This document shows, piece by piece, positions 52,239-61,555 of a DNA stretch of 64,000 nucleotides (within the stretch, counting starts at the first letter, position 1; each line of letters begins with the position of its first letter). The position numbers were made by a program, and so were the translations under genes. This stretch comes from Actinoplanes sp. DH11 (GTDB lineage: Bacteria > Actinomycetota > Actinomycetes > Mycobacteriales > Micromonosporaceae), in NCBI RefSeq assembly GCF_020873875.1, contig NZ_JAHWGU010000032.1, positions 1 to 64,000 of the forward strand, written 5' to 3'. The notes beneath the pieces were generated by a model that was given only the letters and a program-made list of their open reading frames with translations, did no database searches and was not told the DNA's origin.

Positions 52239-52580
52239 GTGTCCAGTGGCAGCGCTATCCGTGGCAGTCGTGTCGGGTCCAGTCCGATGCGACCCGACGA
52301 GCGCACCGAACCCGCACCGCGCCGGCAGATCACGTACTTCTGTGCCGCCGGCCATGACAGCCAGATCTGGTTCGCGGCCGAGGTCGCGACGCCGGAGACG
52401 TGGGACTGCCCGCGCTGCGGTCAGCCGGCCGGCCTCGACCGGTCGAACCCGCCGGGGCGGCTGCGCGCCGAACCGTACAAATCTCATCTGGCCTATGTGA
52501 AGGAGCGCCGCAGCGAGGAGGATGCCGCCGCGATCCTCGCCGAGGCGCTGGCGAAGCTGCGGCAGCGCCGCGGCGAGTGA
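52239..52580 (+). CDS. rbpA: RNA polymerase-binding protein RbpA
   Basis: Actinobacterial transcription factor that binds RNA polymerase with the principal sigma factor and stabilises the open complex. The 113-residue protein has the N-terminal tail, a core zinc-ribbon-like domain (ITYFCAAGHDSQIWF and WDCPRCGQPAG, with Cys/His ligands), a basic linker and the sigma-interaction domain (about 75-110, PYKSHLAYVKERRSEEDA). The start is GTG 52239, with GGAG at 52227-52230. It stands alone after the secG terminator. Confidence 0.95.
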   Translation: MSSGSAIRGSRVGSSPMRPDERTEPAPRRQITYFCAAGHDSQIWFAAEVATPETWDCPRCGQPAGLDRSNPPGRLRAEPYKSHLAYVKERRSEEDAAAILAEALAKLRQRRGE

Positions 52581-52583
52581 CCC

Positions 52584-53180
52584 TCAGGTGATCGGGCTGG
52601 TGTCCCGGCCGAGGAAGAGCGCCCCGGCGTCCGCCACCTCGATGTCGTGGAACCCCAGCCGGTGGTAGAAGGCGTAGGCCCCGTGATTCTCCGGGGCCAT
52701 GCCGAGGTGCACCCGGGGCACACCGGCGGCCCGCAGACCGTCCAGGAAGGCGGCCATCAGCGCCCGCCCGAGTCCTTTGCCCTGGGTCTGCGGCAGCAGG
52801 TCGATGTGCAGATGGGCCGGGTAATCCGCCAGTTCCGGCATCAGCATCCGCTCCGGGTCGCGGTGCAGGGCCAGCATCGACTCGTCGCGCGGATCACCGT
52901 CGGTCAGCCGGCCGGCGGTGGCCGGCAGCCACTGAGCCCGGTACCACCGCACGAACGCGGCGGTGTCCGCGGTGCCGAGGATGTAGCCGAGCACGGTGCC
53001 GTCACCGGCGTCGACCACATAGGCGTGCTCCGGCTCACGTGTCACATAGGGCACCGCCCAGATGTCCCCGAGCAGGCGGTCCGAACTGTGGAGTCCGCGC
53101 GCGTCCTGCCCGGCTGCGCCGGTGCGCACACAGATGTCGTAGATCGCCTCGAGGTCACTGGGCCGGTAACTGCGGATCAT
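52584..53180 (-). CDS. GNAT-family N-acetyltransferase
   Basis: A 198-residue acetyltransferase starting MIRSYRPSDLEAIYDICVRTG. It has a GTVLGYILGTADT strand and the acetyl-CoA-binding PQTQGKGLGRALMAAFLDGL (Q-x-x-G-x-G/A) near residue 131, then ENHGAYAFYHRLGF near 164. A similar pattern occurs in the O-GlcNAcase-associated acetyltransferase family. The substrate is unknown. Its start overlaps the end of the XRE-SARP gene by 26 bases, so the two are cotranscribed on the minus strand. Confidence 0.85.
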   Translation of the reverse strand: MIRSYRPSDLEAIYDICVRTGAAGQDARGLHSSDRLLGDIWAVPYVTREPEHAYVVDAGDGTVLGYILGTADTAAFVRWYRAQWLPATAGRLTDGDPRDESMLALHRDPERMLMPELADYPAHLHIDLLPQTQGKGLGRALMAAFLDGLRAAGVPRVHLGMAPENHGAYAFYHRLGFHDIEVADAGALFLGRDTSPIT

Positions 53181-54147
53181 CGCTGCAGTCTAGGAGAGCG
53201 TGCACGGCCTGATGCGCGCGCCGCAACCGCGCCCCGGGTTCGATGCCGAGGTCGTCGGCGAGGCGCCTACGGATCGTGGCGAACTGGCGTAGTGCGGCGG
53301 CCCGGTCGCCGTCCGCGGCGAGCGCCTCGATCAGCCGGGCGTGCAGCCCCTCGTGATGGTGCTCGGTGGCGGCCAGCTCCTGCAGGTCGCGGATGGCAGC
53401 CTCGGGGCGCCCGGTTCGGGCCGAGGCGTCGGCGTACGCGATGACGGCGTCCACCCGCCCGCGGGTGAGTGCCGCCGCGGCGGGGTGGCGGCACAGGCGT
53501 TCCTGGCTGCCGGCTGCTACCGGTCCGCGCCAGCAGCTCAGGGCCTCCGCCCAGAGCCCGGTCGCCTCGGCGTCGCCGGCGGCGGCCCGCGCCCGGCGGA
53601 CGAGCCGGGTGAACCGTCCGGCGTCGACCAGGTCGTCGTCCATCTCCAGTTGGTACCCGCCGCGCAGCCGGCGCAGCACCCCGCCCGGTGACCGCGGCGC
53701 CTCCTGCGGTGCCACGAGCCGGCGCAGCCGTCCGGCCATCGCCTGCACCTGACCGAGGCAGCTCCGCGGTGGCCGGTCGCCCCAGAGCACGTCGACAGTC
53801 TCGTCCTGGGACACGAACTCGTTGCGGCGCAGCGCCAGCAGCCCCAGCAGGGTGCGCTGGGCCGGCGGCCCGAGTTCCAGGTCGATACCGAGGCGGCGGG
53901 CGGTGACCGGCCCGAGGACGCCGATCCGTAGCCGGCGTTCCACAGCGACGGTCAGGAGCTGCCGGCGTTCGGTGTCGGTGAGGCTCAGCGCCGAGGCCAG
54001 CCGGTCGACGGAGGCCGGGCGAGGGTGGTCGACCCGGCCGTTCTCGATGTCCCGGACCGCGCGGACGCTGATGCCGCTGCGGTCGGCGAGCTCGTCCTGG
54101 GTGAGGCCGGCGCGCATGCGCAGGCGCCGCAGGATGGAAACACTCAT
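53155..54147 (-). CDS. XRE-type HTH fused to SARP/BTAD-type transcription regulator
   Basis: A 330-residue protein. The N-terminus (about 1-60) is an XRE helix-turn-helix (LRRLRMRAGLTQDELADRS, then VRDIENGR). A winged OmpR-like DNA-binding domain follows (about 75-165: RIGVLGPVTARR...LGPPAQRTLLGLLAL), then a BTAD domain (about 175-320: GRFTRLVRRARA, GLHARLIEALA, RRRLADDLGIEPG). SARPs activate secondary-metabolite genes; the extra XRE domain gives two DNA-binding modules. ATG 54147 has GGGAG upstream; ATG 54171 is also open. It is divergent from the large secreted protease, with about 240 bases between, so it is the obvious candidate regulator of that gene. Confidence 0.82.
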   Translation of the reverse strand: MSVSILRRLRMRAGLTQDELADRSGISVRAVRDIENGRVDHPRPASVDRLASALSLTDTERRQLLTVAVERRLRIGVLGPVTARRLGIDLELGPPAQRTLLGLLALRRNEFVSQDETVDVLWGDRPPRSCLGQVQAMAGRLRRLVAPQEAPRSPGGVLRRLRGGYQLEMDDDLVDAGRFTRLVRRARAAAGDAEATGLWAEALSCWRGPVAAGSQERLCRHPAAAALTRGRVDAVIAYADASARTGRPEAAIRDLQELAATEHHHEGLHARLIEALAADGDRAAALRQFATIRRRLADDLGIEPGARLRRAHQAVHALLDCSDDPQLPAQ

Positions 54148-54385
54148 GACGGCTCCCGTGTCGTCTTGCACCCCGTGTGCGGCACCGAACGGTCAAGTGC
54201 CTCCGAGTCTGCCGGATCTTCTGCCGGTCGTCGATGCCGGATCGGGAGCCGAAGCCGATTTATGCAGGTCGATGCGGTGTGGTGGCGATGTCCGCCCCGC
54301 TCCGATCTTGATGATCGACGCTGGAAAATTCCTCCGGTCTGCGATCTATGGTGCGCACGGTGATCTATCCGGAGGCGGTGCGGCA

Positions 54386-57300
54386 ATGAGGTACGGACGT
54401 TGGCGGGCTCGATGGGGCGCGGGGGCCCTGTCGGCCGCGTTGGTGGCGGCCGGGCTGGCGGTGACCGGCCCCGCGCCGGCCGTCGCGGGCACGATCCGGA
54501 ATGCGGGTGCGCCGGGCGCACTCCCGGGCAAGTACATCGTCGACGTGGTCGAGTCGGTGCCCGGCTCACAGATGAGGGCCACGGCGAAGAGTCTGGTCGA
54601 GGAGCACGGCGGGACCGTCGAGTACGTCTACGAGGCGGTCGTCGGCGGCTTCTCGCTCACTGCCACCGAGGAGCAGGCCCGCGCTCTCGCGGGTGACCCG
54701 GCGGTGAGATCCCTCGACCAGGCCGTCGTGCTGGACCAGGCGGACACGCAGGAACTCGCGCCCTGGCACCTCGATCGACTCGACCAGCAGGAGTGGAACA
54801 CCACGGAGGGCACCGGGGACGGGCGCTTCAGCCACGGGTTCTCCGACGTGCCGATCTACGTGGTGGACAGCGGCATTCACGTCGAGCATCCGGAATTCGG
54901 CGGCCGGGCCACCAAGTGGTTCAACGCGACGTCCGCAGCGGATGTCGACTGCAGCGGACACGGCACCGCGGTGGCCGGAGCAGCCGCGAGCGCGAAGTAC
55001 GGGGTGTCCAAGCGCTCGCCGATCCGATCGGTGAAGGTGCGGGACTGCACCGAGCAAGGAAGCACTGACGCCGTCCTCATCCGGGGGCTGGAGCAGATCC
55101 TCGCGGCCACCACGACGCAGAGCATGCTGCCCGCGGTGGTGAACATCAGTTTGCAGAGCAAGACCGGCGTGGTGCCGGTCATCGACCGCGCCGTGACCGA
55201 TCTCGTCGACGCCGGCTTCGTGGTCGTCACGGCCGCCGGCAACGACGGCCTGAAGGGGGTCGACGCGTGTGACCGGTCGCCGAGCCGGTCCAGCCGCACG
55301 AATGCGGGCGTCATCACGGTTGGCGCGACCGACAGGTACGACCGGCGGGCTGATTTCTCCAATGCCGGCCCGTGCGTGACGATCTGGGCTCCCGGTGAAC
55401 AGATCCGGATCCTGTCGTCCAGCGGTGAGGGCGTGACACAGGACGAAGGGACGTCCCTTGCTGCGCCGCAGGTCGCCGGCGCGGCCGCCCTGGTCCTCGC
55501 GAAGCACCCCACCTTCACGCCGGCTCAGGTGAGGTCGGCGCTGCTCGCCGACGCGCTCACCGTCGACCCGCCGCTGGACCCGGCCAACGCCTCGACGTCC
55601 CGGCTGCTGCACCTCCCCGGCCCCGATCGTCCCGGCCTGCCGTCCAGCTCGAATCTCAACGACCTGTTCAACAGGTACGGCGATCTCGGCGGCCACTGGA
55701 CCGGCGGCGACGAGACGATGTCGGCGGACCTCGGCAACGGCAAGGCGGCGTGGTTCTTCGGCGACACCATGATGGGGAAGGTCAACGCCGACCGCAGCCG
55801 CCCACCGGGCCAGCCGATGATCAACAACTCGGTCGTGATCCAGGAGGGCGACACGCTGACCAGGACGCTGCACCGCGGCACGGCCGAGCAGCCGGAGTCG
55901 TACGTCGGCGCCAAGGTTGACACCGACGACCTCGGCTGGTGGCCGGGGGAGAGCCGGCGCAACGGGAACACGCTGGAGGTCTTCTACACGCAGGTGAAGC
56001 GGGGCGGCGACGGCGGCGCGCTCTCCTACCGGACGGCCGGCCGGTCGATCGCCAAGTTCGCGGTGCCGAGCATGGAGCCGATCGGTGAGCCGGTGTCGCT
56101 GAAGCTGCACGCCGACTACAAGGTCGGCTGGGGCGCGGCGCTCGTGGACGGTACCGACGGCAAGACTTACATCTACGGCACCCACCGGGTCGGCGAGGTC
56201 GACAGCCTGTACGTGGCCCGGACCCCGCAGGGCACGCTGGCGGACACCTCGACCTGGGAGTATCTGACCAAGAACCAGGCAACGGCACAGCAGTGGTCAT
56301 CCACGGAGACCGACGCCGCACCGATCATGACCGGCATCGGCGCCGGCTTCAGTGTGAAGCAGGTCGGCGGACAGTACGCCCTGGTCACCATGGACACCAG
56401 CGAGATCTTCAGCAACGAGGTCGTCGGGTACTTCGCGAAGGACCCGGCCGGACCGTTCACCCACCAGACGTCGCTGTACTCCGCACCGGAGCCGGCCGCA
56501 CACCAGGGCGCCTGGGTCTACAACGCCCGCATGCACCCGGAGCAACGCGGCTCGAGCGGTGACACGATGGTGGTGTCGTACAACGTCGGCAGCTTCACCC
56601 CCGGCGCCTGCGACGCCGACGTGCACCTCTGTCGTCCGCGTTTCGTCACGGTGAAGCTCCAGCCACCGGCCGCCGGTCATCTGCTGCCGAATGCGCCGCA
56701 GAACGTCGTGGCGACGCCGTCGAACGTGGTCGCCACCAAGCCCGGTGACACGAAGGTGACTCTGACCTGGGAGCCGAACCCGTCGGCTGCCACCGGGCTG
56801 AAGTATTGGATCTATCAGCGCAACAGGCTCGACGCCACGAGCCAGTTCACCCGCGCGCACAAGGCGGTGACCGCGCGGAGCGTCCAGATCGACGTGAGCC
56901 GCAGTGGCACCTACGAGTTCAAGGTGTCGGCCGAGAACTCCGCGGGCGAGGGACCGCAGTCGTCCGTCGTCACCTCGCAGGTGCTCGTCGCCAGGCCGGC
57001 CGCGCCCGCGAATCTGGTGGGTACCGCGGGCGACGACCTCACGGCCGACCTCAGATGGGATCCCGTCACCGCCGCCGGCCTGGTGAAGTACAACGTGTAC
57101 CAGCGCAACGTGACCGCGGGCGAGTCCGCGTTCAAGCTGAACGCGGCGGCGAACGTCGACGGCAGCACCGCGACGGTGGACGGTCTCCTCGCGGACAACG
57201 TCTACGAGTTCCAGGTGAAGGCGACGAACGGCGTCGAAGGGCCGGCCTCCAACACGGTGCGTCTGACGGCTCAGGCGGGGGCACCGGCGGCGCCGCAGGG

Positions 57301-59728
57301 CCTGACCGCCACGCAGAACCAGGACGGCACGATCCAGCTGAACTGGCGGGCCTCGGCGCCGGACGCCTGGTACTGGGTCTGGACCAAGGACGTGACCGAC
57401 GACCCGGACCTCACCACGGGCTTCACGCGGTCGACGTACCCGATCAGCAGCGGCACCACCTTCACCGCCGGTTACCTCACCGCAGGCAACAAGTACGCCT
57501 TCTACGTGACGGCGATCGGCAAGTACGGCACGGACAGCCCGGCGTCCAACATCGCCCAGCAGGTGGCCCGGATCGCGCCGCCGCCCGCGCCGGCGAACCT
57601 CACCGCGACGCCGAACGACGACGGCACGATCAAGCTGAACTGGACCAGCTCGGGGCCGGAGATCTGGTACTACGTCCACAGCCGCAACGTCTCCAAGAAC
57701 GAGACGGCCTTCACCCGGTCCAAGTACCCGATCAGCGAGGGCCCCACGTTCACTGCCGGTTACCTGACCAACGGCGACACCTACGAGTTCTACGTGACCG
57801 CGATCGGGCTCGGCGAGACGGAGAGCGCGCCGTCGAACAAGCGGCAGGCCAAGGCGGCGATCGCACCACCGCCCGCGCCGGCGAAGCTGACCGCCAGCTC
57901 CAACAACGACGGCACGATCGCGCTGAAATGGCAGTCCTCCGGACCCGACATCTGGTATTACGTCTGGTCGAAGGAGTCCACCGCGAGCACGTACACCCGC
58001 TCGCAGTACCCGATCAGCGACGGCACGACGTTCACCGCCGGGTACCTCTCGGTCGGCAAATCGTACGACTTCTACGTGACCGCGATCGGCGTCGGCGGCA
58101 CGCAGAGCGGACCGTCGAACGTGGCCCGGGCCAAGTCCTACGTCCCGCCGCCCGCAGCACCGAGGAACCTCAAGGCGGTCGCCCGCAACGGTGAGGTCGA
58201 CCTCTCCTGGAACTCGGTCGGCGCCGGCGTCTGGTACTACGTCTACAGCCGCAACGTCACCAAGAATCAGGGCTTCACCCGCTCGCAGTATCCGATCAGC
58301 AACGGCACGACGTTCACCGCCGGGTACCTGACGAACGGTGACACCTACGAGTTCTACGTGACCGCGATCGGCGACTTCGGCACCGAGAGCGCGCCGTCGG
58401 AGACCGTCCAGGCGGAACCGAACATGCCGCCGCCACCGCCACCGGCGAACCTCACCGCGAAACCGCAGAACGACGGCACCATCGACCTGACCTGGACCAA
58501 CCAGGGAAGCGGCGTCGGGTACTGGGTCTACTTCAAGGACATCACCGACGACAGCAGCCTGACCGGTGGCTTCACTCGCTCCAAGTACCCGGTCATGAGC
58601 GGCGCCGCGTTCACCGCCGGCTACTTGGAGAACAAGCACAAGTACGCGTTCTACGTGACCGCCTTCAACGACGGCGGCGTGAGCGGCCGATCGTCGATCG
58701 TCTCGGCCACGTCGGTCATCCCGCCGCCACCCGCGCCGAAGCTCACCGGTAAGCAAAACAAGGACGGCACCATCACGCTGAACTGGAACAACGTCGGCGC
58801 CGGCCTCTGGTACTGGGTCTACATCCAAGACAGCGCGAACGGTACCTGGAAGCGGATCAAGTATCCGATCTCGGACGGCACCACCTTCACGGCCGGGTAC
58901 CTGACGATCGGCAAGGCGTACTCGTTCCGGGTCACCACGATCGGGACCGGCGGTGAGAGCGTCGCCTCCAACACCGTCACCCTCGCCTCACGGGTGCCCC
59001 CGCCTACCGGCCTGACCGCGCGGTACAACAGCGACAAGGAGGCGATGCTGGACTGGGAGTCGGCGGACCCGGACGCCATGTTCTGGGTCTACGTACGGGA
59101 CACCCGGACCAGCAAATGGACGCGGCAGGGCCTGCCGGTGAGCAAACGCACCTGGCAGATCGTCTCCCCGCTCGACGTCGGTGTGACCTACGAGTTCTTC
59201 GTGACGCAGGCCGCGACCGGCGGGGAGACCTTGCCCTCCAACACGGCGCGACTGCTGCTGATGCCGGCCTCGGACAGTGCCTGCGCCTCGGTCACCACCA
59301 GCTGGATCATGGATCCGCGGCTGGACCCGCGGAAGGGGCAGTTCGGGATGATCCAGCGCCGCGACATGACCGGCACCGCGTGCGGCAGCCGCAGTGGCAG
59401 CACCATCACGTTCGACGTCTCCTGGAACTCGCACGGCAACCGGTTGAACGACGGGGTGGTCAACTATCAGCTCTTCGACTGTGTGACCGGGCAGCGGGTG
59501 CAGCACGAGGCGATGCTCTACCAGACCTCGCCCGGGATCACCCAGGACCGGCGTCGCTACACCTACACCGTCAACCCGGCCCACCGCCATCGCGCGATCG
59601 TCACCGGCGGCGGCACCCTCCAGGTCAGGCACGGCAACCTCAACATCACCGCCCACTTCACCAACGCCAGCGATCCGCTGAACCTCTGGAACATCGACCC
59701 GTTCTGGGCGTCCAGCAGGTGTTTCTGA
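54386..59728 (+). CDS. Secreted S8 subtilase with central beta-propeller-like domain and nine FN3 repeats
   Basis: A 1780-residue exported protein. A signal peptide ends near residue 34 and an I9-type inhibitor propeptide (about 48-110) follows. The peptidase S8 domain (about 145-395) has the triad Asp161 (VVDSG), His192 (GHGTAVAG) and Ser357 (GTSLAAP), with Asn286 as oxyanion residue. Residues about 420-760 resemble a DUF4185/GH43-type propeller with Trp-rich loops. Nine fibronectin III-like repeats (about 768-1620) and a Cys-containing end domain of about 150 residues follow. Most FN3 copies share RSxYPIS-G-T-FTAGYL and YxFYVTAIG. ATG 54386 follows GGAGGCGG. The protein probably acts on polymers outside the cell; the substrate is unknown. 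Confidence 0.88.
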   Translation: MRYGRWRARWGAGALSAALVAAGLAVTGPAPAVAGTIRNAGAPGALPGKYIVDVVESVPGSQMRATAKSLVEEHGGTVEYVYEAVVGGFSLTATEEQARALAGDPAVRSLDQAVVLDQADTQELAPWHLDRLDQQEWNTTEGTGDGRFSHGFSDVPIYVVDSGIHVEHPEFGGRATKWFNATSAADVDCSGHGTAVAGAAASAKYGVSKRSPIRSVKVRDCTEQGSTDAVLIRGLEQILAATTTQSMLPAVVNISLQSKTGVVPVIDRAVTDLVDAGFVVVTAAGNDGLKGVDACDRSPSRSSRTNAGVITVGATDRYDRRADFSNAGPCVTIWAPGEQIRILSSSGEGVTQDEGTSLAAPQVAGAAALVLAKHPTFTPAQVRSALLADALTVDPPLDPANASTSRLLHLPGPDRPGLPSSSNLNDLFNRYGDLGGHWTGGDETMSADLGNGKAAWFFGDTMMGKVNADRSRPPGQPMINNSVVIQEGDTLTRTLHRGTAEQPESYVGAKVDTDDLGWWPGESRRNGNTLEVFYTQVKRGGDGGALSYRTAGRSIAKFAVPSMEPIGEPVSLKLHADYKVGWGAALVDGTDGKTYIYGTHRVGEVDSLYVARTPQGTLADTSTWEYLTKNQATAQQWSSTETDAAPIMTGIGAGFSVKQVGGQYALVTMDTSEIFSNEVVGYFAKDPAGPFTHQTSLYSAPEPAAHQGAWVYNARMHPEQRGSSGDTMVVSYNVGSFTPGACDADVHLCRPRFVTVKLQPPAAGHLLPNAPQNVVATPSNVVATKPGDTKVTLTWEPNPSAATGLKYWIYQRNRLDATSQFTRAHKAVTARSVQIDVSRSGTYEFKVSAENSAGEGPQSSVVTSQVLVARPAAPANLVGTAGDDLTADLRWDPVTAAGLVKYNVYQRNVTAGESAFKLNAAANVDGSTATVDGLLADNVYEFQVKATNGVEGPASNTVRLTAQAGAPAAPQGLTATQNQDGTIQLNWRASAPDAWYWVWTKDVTDDPDLTTGFTRSTYPISSGTTFTAGYLTAGNKYAFYVTAIGKYGTDSPASNIAQQVARIAPPPAPANLTATPNDDGTIKLNWTSSGPEIWYYVHSRNVSKNETAFTRSKYPISEGPTFTAGYLTNGDTYEFYVTAIGLGETESAPSNKRQAKAAIAPPPAPAKLTASSNNDGTIALKWQSSGPDIWYYVWSKESTASTYTRSQYPISDGTTFTAGYLSVGKSYDFYVTAIGVGGTQSGPSNVARAKSYVPPPAAPRNLKAVARNGEVDLSWNSVGAGVWYYVYSRNVTKNQGFTRSQYPISNGTTFTAGYLTNGDTYEFYVTAIGDFGTESAPSETVQAEPNMPPPPPPANLTAKPQNDGTIDLTWTNQGSGVGYWVYFKDITDDSSLTGGFTRSKYPVMSGAAFTAGYLENKHKYAFYVTAFNDGGVSGRSSIVSATSVIPPPPAPKLTGKQNKDGTITLNWNNVGAGLWYWVYIQDSANGTWKRIKYPISDGTTFTAGYLTIGKAYSFRVTTIGTGGESVASNTVTLASRVPPPTGLTARYNSDKEAMLDWESADPDAMFWVYVRDTRTSKWTRQGLPVSKRTWQIVSPLDVGVTYEFFVTQAATGGETLPSNTARLLLMPASDSACASVTTSWIMDPRLDPRKGQFGMIQRRDMTGTACGSRSGSTITFDVSWNSHGNRLNDGVVNYQLFDCVTGQRVQHEAMLYQTSPGITQDRRRYTYTVNPAHRHRAIVTGGGTLQVRHGNLNITAHFTNASDPLNLWNIDPFWASSRCF
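56687..59243. repeat. Nine FN3-coding tandem modules
   Basis: Nine modules of about 95 codons follow one another. Modules 3 to 6 and 8 share near-identical DNA around the YPISxGTTFTAGYL segment and the TACGTGACC strand (for example near 57440, 57740, 58010, 58290 and 58870). This suggests recent duplication or ongoing exchange among modules. Confidence 0.75.
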
Positions 59729-59735
59729 CATAAGG

Positions 59736-59767
59736 AAGGGGGAGCTGCCGGAAGGCGGCTCCCCCTT
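59736..59767. terminator. Bidirectional terminator between the protease gene and pgl
   Basis: AAGGGGGAGCTGCC at 59736-59749 pairs with GGCGGCTCCCCCTT at 59754-59767 around GGAA. It has an A-run and a T-run on the two sides, suitable for both convergent genes. Confidence 0.88.
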
Positions 59768-59784
59768 TGTCGTCCCCAGTCCGC

Positions 59785-60495
59785 TCAGCGGATCTCAGCG
59801 GCCGCTGCCTGGTCCAGCAGCCAGAGCGTGCGGCGTACGCCCGTGGCACTCGCCGCCGGCAGGTGGGCGCCACCGTGGACCGCGCCGATCGGGGCCGCCT
59901 TGTCCGGACCGGCCGCGATCAGCCACACCTCCTCGGCGCTCTGAATCGTGGTGAACGTCAGCGTCACCCGCGTCGGCGGCGGCTTCGGGCTGTCGAACAC
60001 GGCGGCGACCGTACCCTCGGCCTCCAGACCCGGATGTTCCGGGAACAGCGACGCCACGTGCCCGTCCTCGCCGACGCCCAGCATCAGCACGTCGAACCGG
60101 GGGAGCGGGGTGCCCAGCTCGTCGGCGTAACGGGCGGCGGCGGTGGTGGCGTCCAGGTCGTCGGACGGCGGCATCGCGTGGATCCGGGCCGGGTCCAGCG
60201 GCAGCTTGTCCAGCAGCGCCTCGCGGGCCTGGGTCTCGTTGCGGTCCGGGTCGCCGGACGGCAGGAACCGCTCGTCGCCCCACCACAGGTCCACCCGCGA
60301 CCAGTCGATCGCGGCGGAGGCGGGCAGCTCGCGGACCGCGTGCAGCACCTTCGCGGCGACCCGGCCACCGGTCAGCACGATGCCGGCGTCGCCGTGCACC
60401 GCCTGCGCGTCGATGATCTTGATGACGAGCCGTGCCGCCACCGTCGACGCCAGGATGTCGGCGTCCGGAACGACCACGACCACGGTCTCACTCAA
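59785..60495 (-). CDS. pgl: 6-phosphogluconolactonase
   Basis: Hydrolyses 6-phosphogluconolactone in the oxidative pentose phosphate pathway. The 236-residue protein has TGGRVAAKVLHAV near residue 43, VDLWWGDERFLP near 68, RNETQAREALLD, and LGVGEDGHVASLFPEH near 140, all typical of the family. The start is TTG 60495, giving MSETVVVVVPDA, with GGGAGAG nine bases upstream; the longer frame to 60582 is not conserved. It is the last gene of zwf-opcA-pgl. Confidence 0.95.
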   Translation of the reverse strand: MSETVVVVVPDADILASTVAARLVIKIIDAQAVHGDAGIVLTGGRVAAKVLHAVRELPASAAIDWSRVDLWWGDERFLPSGDPDRNETQAREALLDKLPLDPARIHAMPPSDDLDATTAAARYADELGTPLPRFDVLMLGVGEDGHVASLFPEHPGLEAEGTVAAVFDSPKPPPTRVTLTFTTIQSAEEVWLIAAGPDKAAPIGAVHGGAHLPAASATGVRRTLWLLDQAAAAEIR

Positions 60496-60568
60496 TGTGA
60501 AGTCTCTCCCTATGAAGGACCGCCCGCCGCGATGCGACGGACGGCCCGGTGTCGGAATCCTGCGAAGA

Positions 60569-61555
60569 TCAGGCGGCGGCACTCGCCGCGCGTGCGGCGA
60601 GCGTCGGGTCCTTCCAGACGTGTACGCGCATCGGCGCGCGATGGCTCAGCCCCGGCACACCGGCCATGGCGCTGAGCGCGTCCGCGTAGATCTGGTCGGC
60701 GTCGAGCCGGCGCAGCTCCTCGGCCAGCTCGTCACCGACCGGCCGCTTCGGCAGCGGCATGTACCTGTCCTCCTGGCCGGTCCGGCTGAACAGCGCGGTG
60801 CCCTCCTCACGGGTGACACGCACGCAGTCGCCGTTCTCGCACTGGAGTTCCACCGAGTGCATCCGGGGTGCCCGGTCGGTGTGCTCCAGCACCGGCTCGA
60901 TGCCGAGGCGCGACTTCAACCAGCCCAGCATCAGCCACGCGGTGGGGTCCTTCTCCGGCGCCACGATGCGGGCGCCGATGACCCGGGCCTCGGTGGAGTC
61001 GAACGCGCCGGCCACCAGGGTGCGCCAGAGCGTGATCCGGGTCCAGGTCAGGTCGGTGTCACCGGGTGCGTAGTCGACGGCCCGCTGACGCAACGCGGCC
61101 ACCGGGTCCGGTGCCTGCGCGGAGTCGGTGATCCGCCGGTCCGCCACGACGCCCAGGAAGTCGTTGGCGATCATGTTGGGCGGCTCCTCGTGCCACCAGC
61201 TGACCACCGGGACGTCCGGGGCGAGCAGCGGCATCACCACCGACTCGGCGTGCAGGGCGAGCCGGCCGTACATCCGCATCACGACCGCCTCGGCCGGGCC
61301 GAGACGCCCGCCCACCACGATCTCCGCGTCCAGCCGGCTGCGGCCCTCCAGGTCGGACCGCACCACGATGAGCAGCCGGCACGGGTGCGCGGCCGCGGCT
61401 ATGGTGGCCGCAGCCTCCGCCTCGCGGACCTTCTTCTCCTCGACCACCGCGATCAGGGTGAGCGCGAGGCCGGAGGCCACGCCGCCGGCACTGCGCCGCT
61501 CGGCGGCCAGAGCCTTGACCACCTCGTTGCCGGTGGTGTCCCACAGGCCGATCAT
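60569..61555 (-). CDS. opcA: Glucose-6-phosphate dehydrogenase assembly protein OpcA
   Basis: A 328-residue protein needed for assembly or redox activation of glucose-6-phosphate dehydrogenase in cyanobacteria and actinobacteria. It begins MIGLWDTTGNEVVKAL and has HPCRLLIVVRSDL, VSWWHEEPPNMIANDFLG near 145 and DADQIYADALSAM near the end, the conserved blocks of the family. ATG 61555 overlaps the zwf stop by four bases. The longer open frame lies in zwf. It is in the order zwf-opcA-pgl, as in Streptomyces and mycobacteria. Confidence 0.95.
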   Translation of the reverse strand: MIGLWDTTGNEVVKALAAERRSAGGVASGLALTLIAVVEEKKVREAEAAATIAAAAHPCRLLIVVRSDLEGRSRLDAEIVVGGRLGPAEAVVMRMYGRLALHAESVVMPLLAPDVPVVSWWHEEPPNMIANDFLGVVADRRITDSAQAPDPVAALRQRAVDYAPGDTDLTWTRITLWRTLVAGAFDSTEARVIGARIVAPEKDPTAWLMLGWLKSRLGIEPVLEHTDRAPRMHSVELQCENGDCVRVTREEGTALFSRTGQEDRYMPLPKRPVGDELAEELRRLDADQIYADALSAMAGVPGLSHRAPMRVHVWKDPTLAARAASAAA

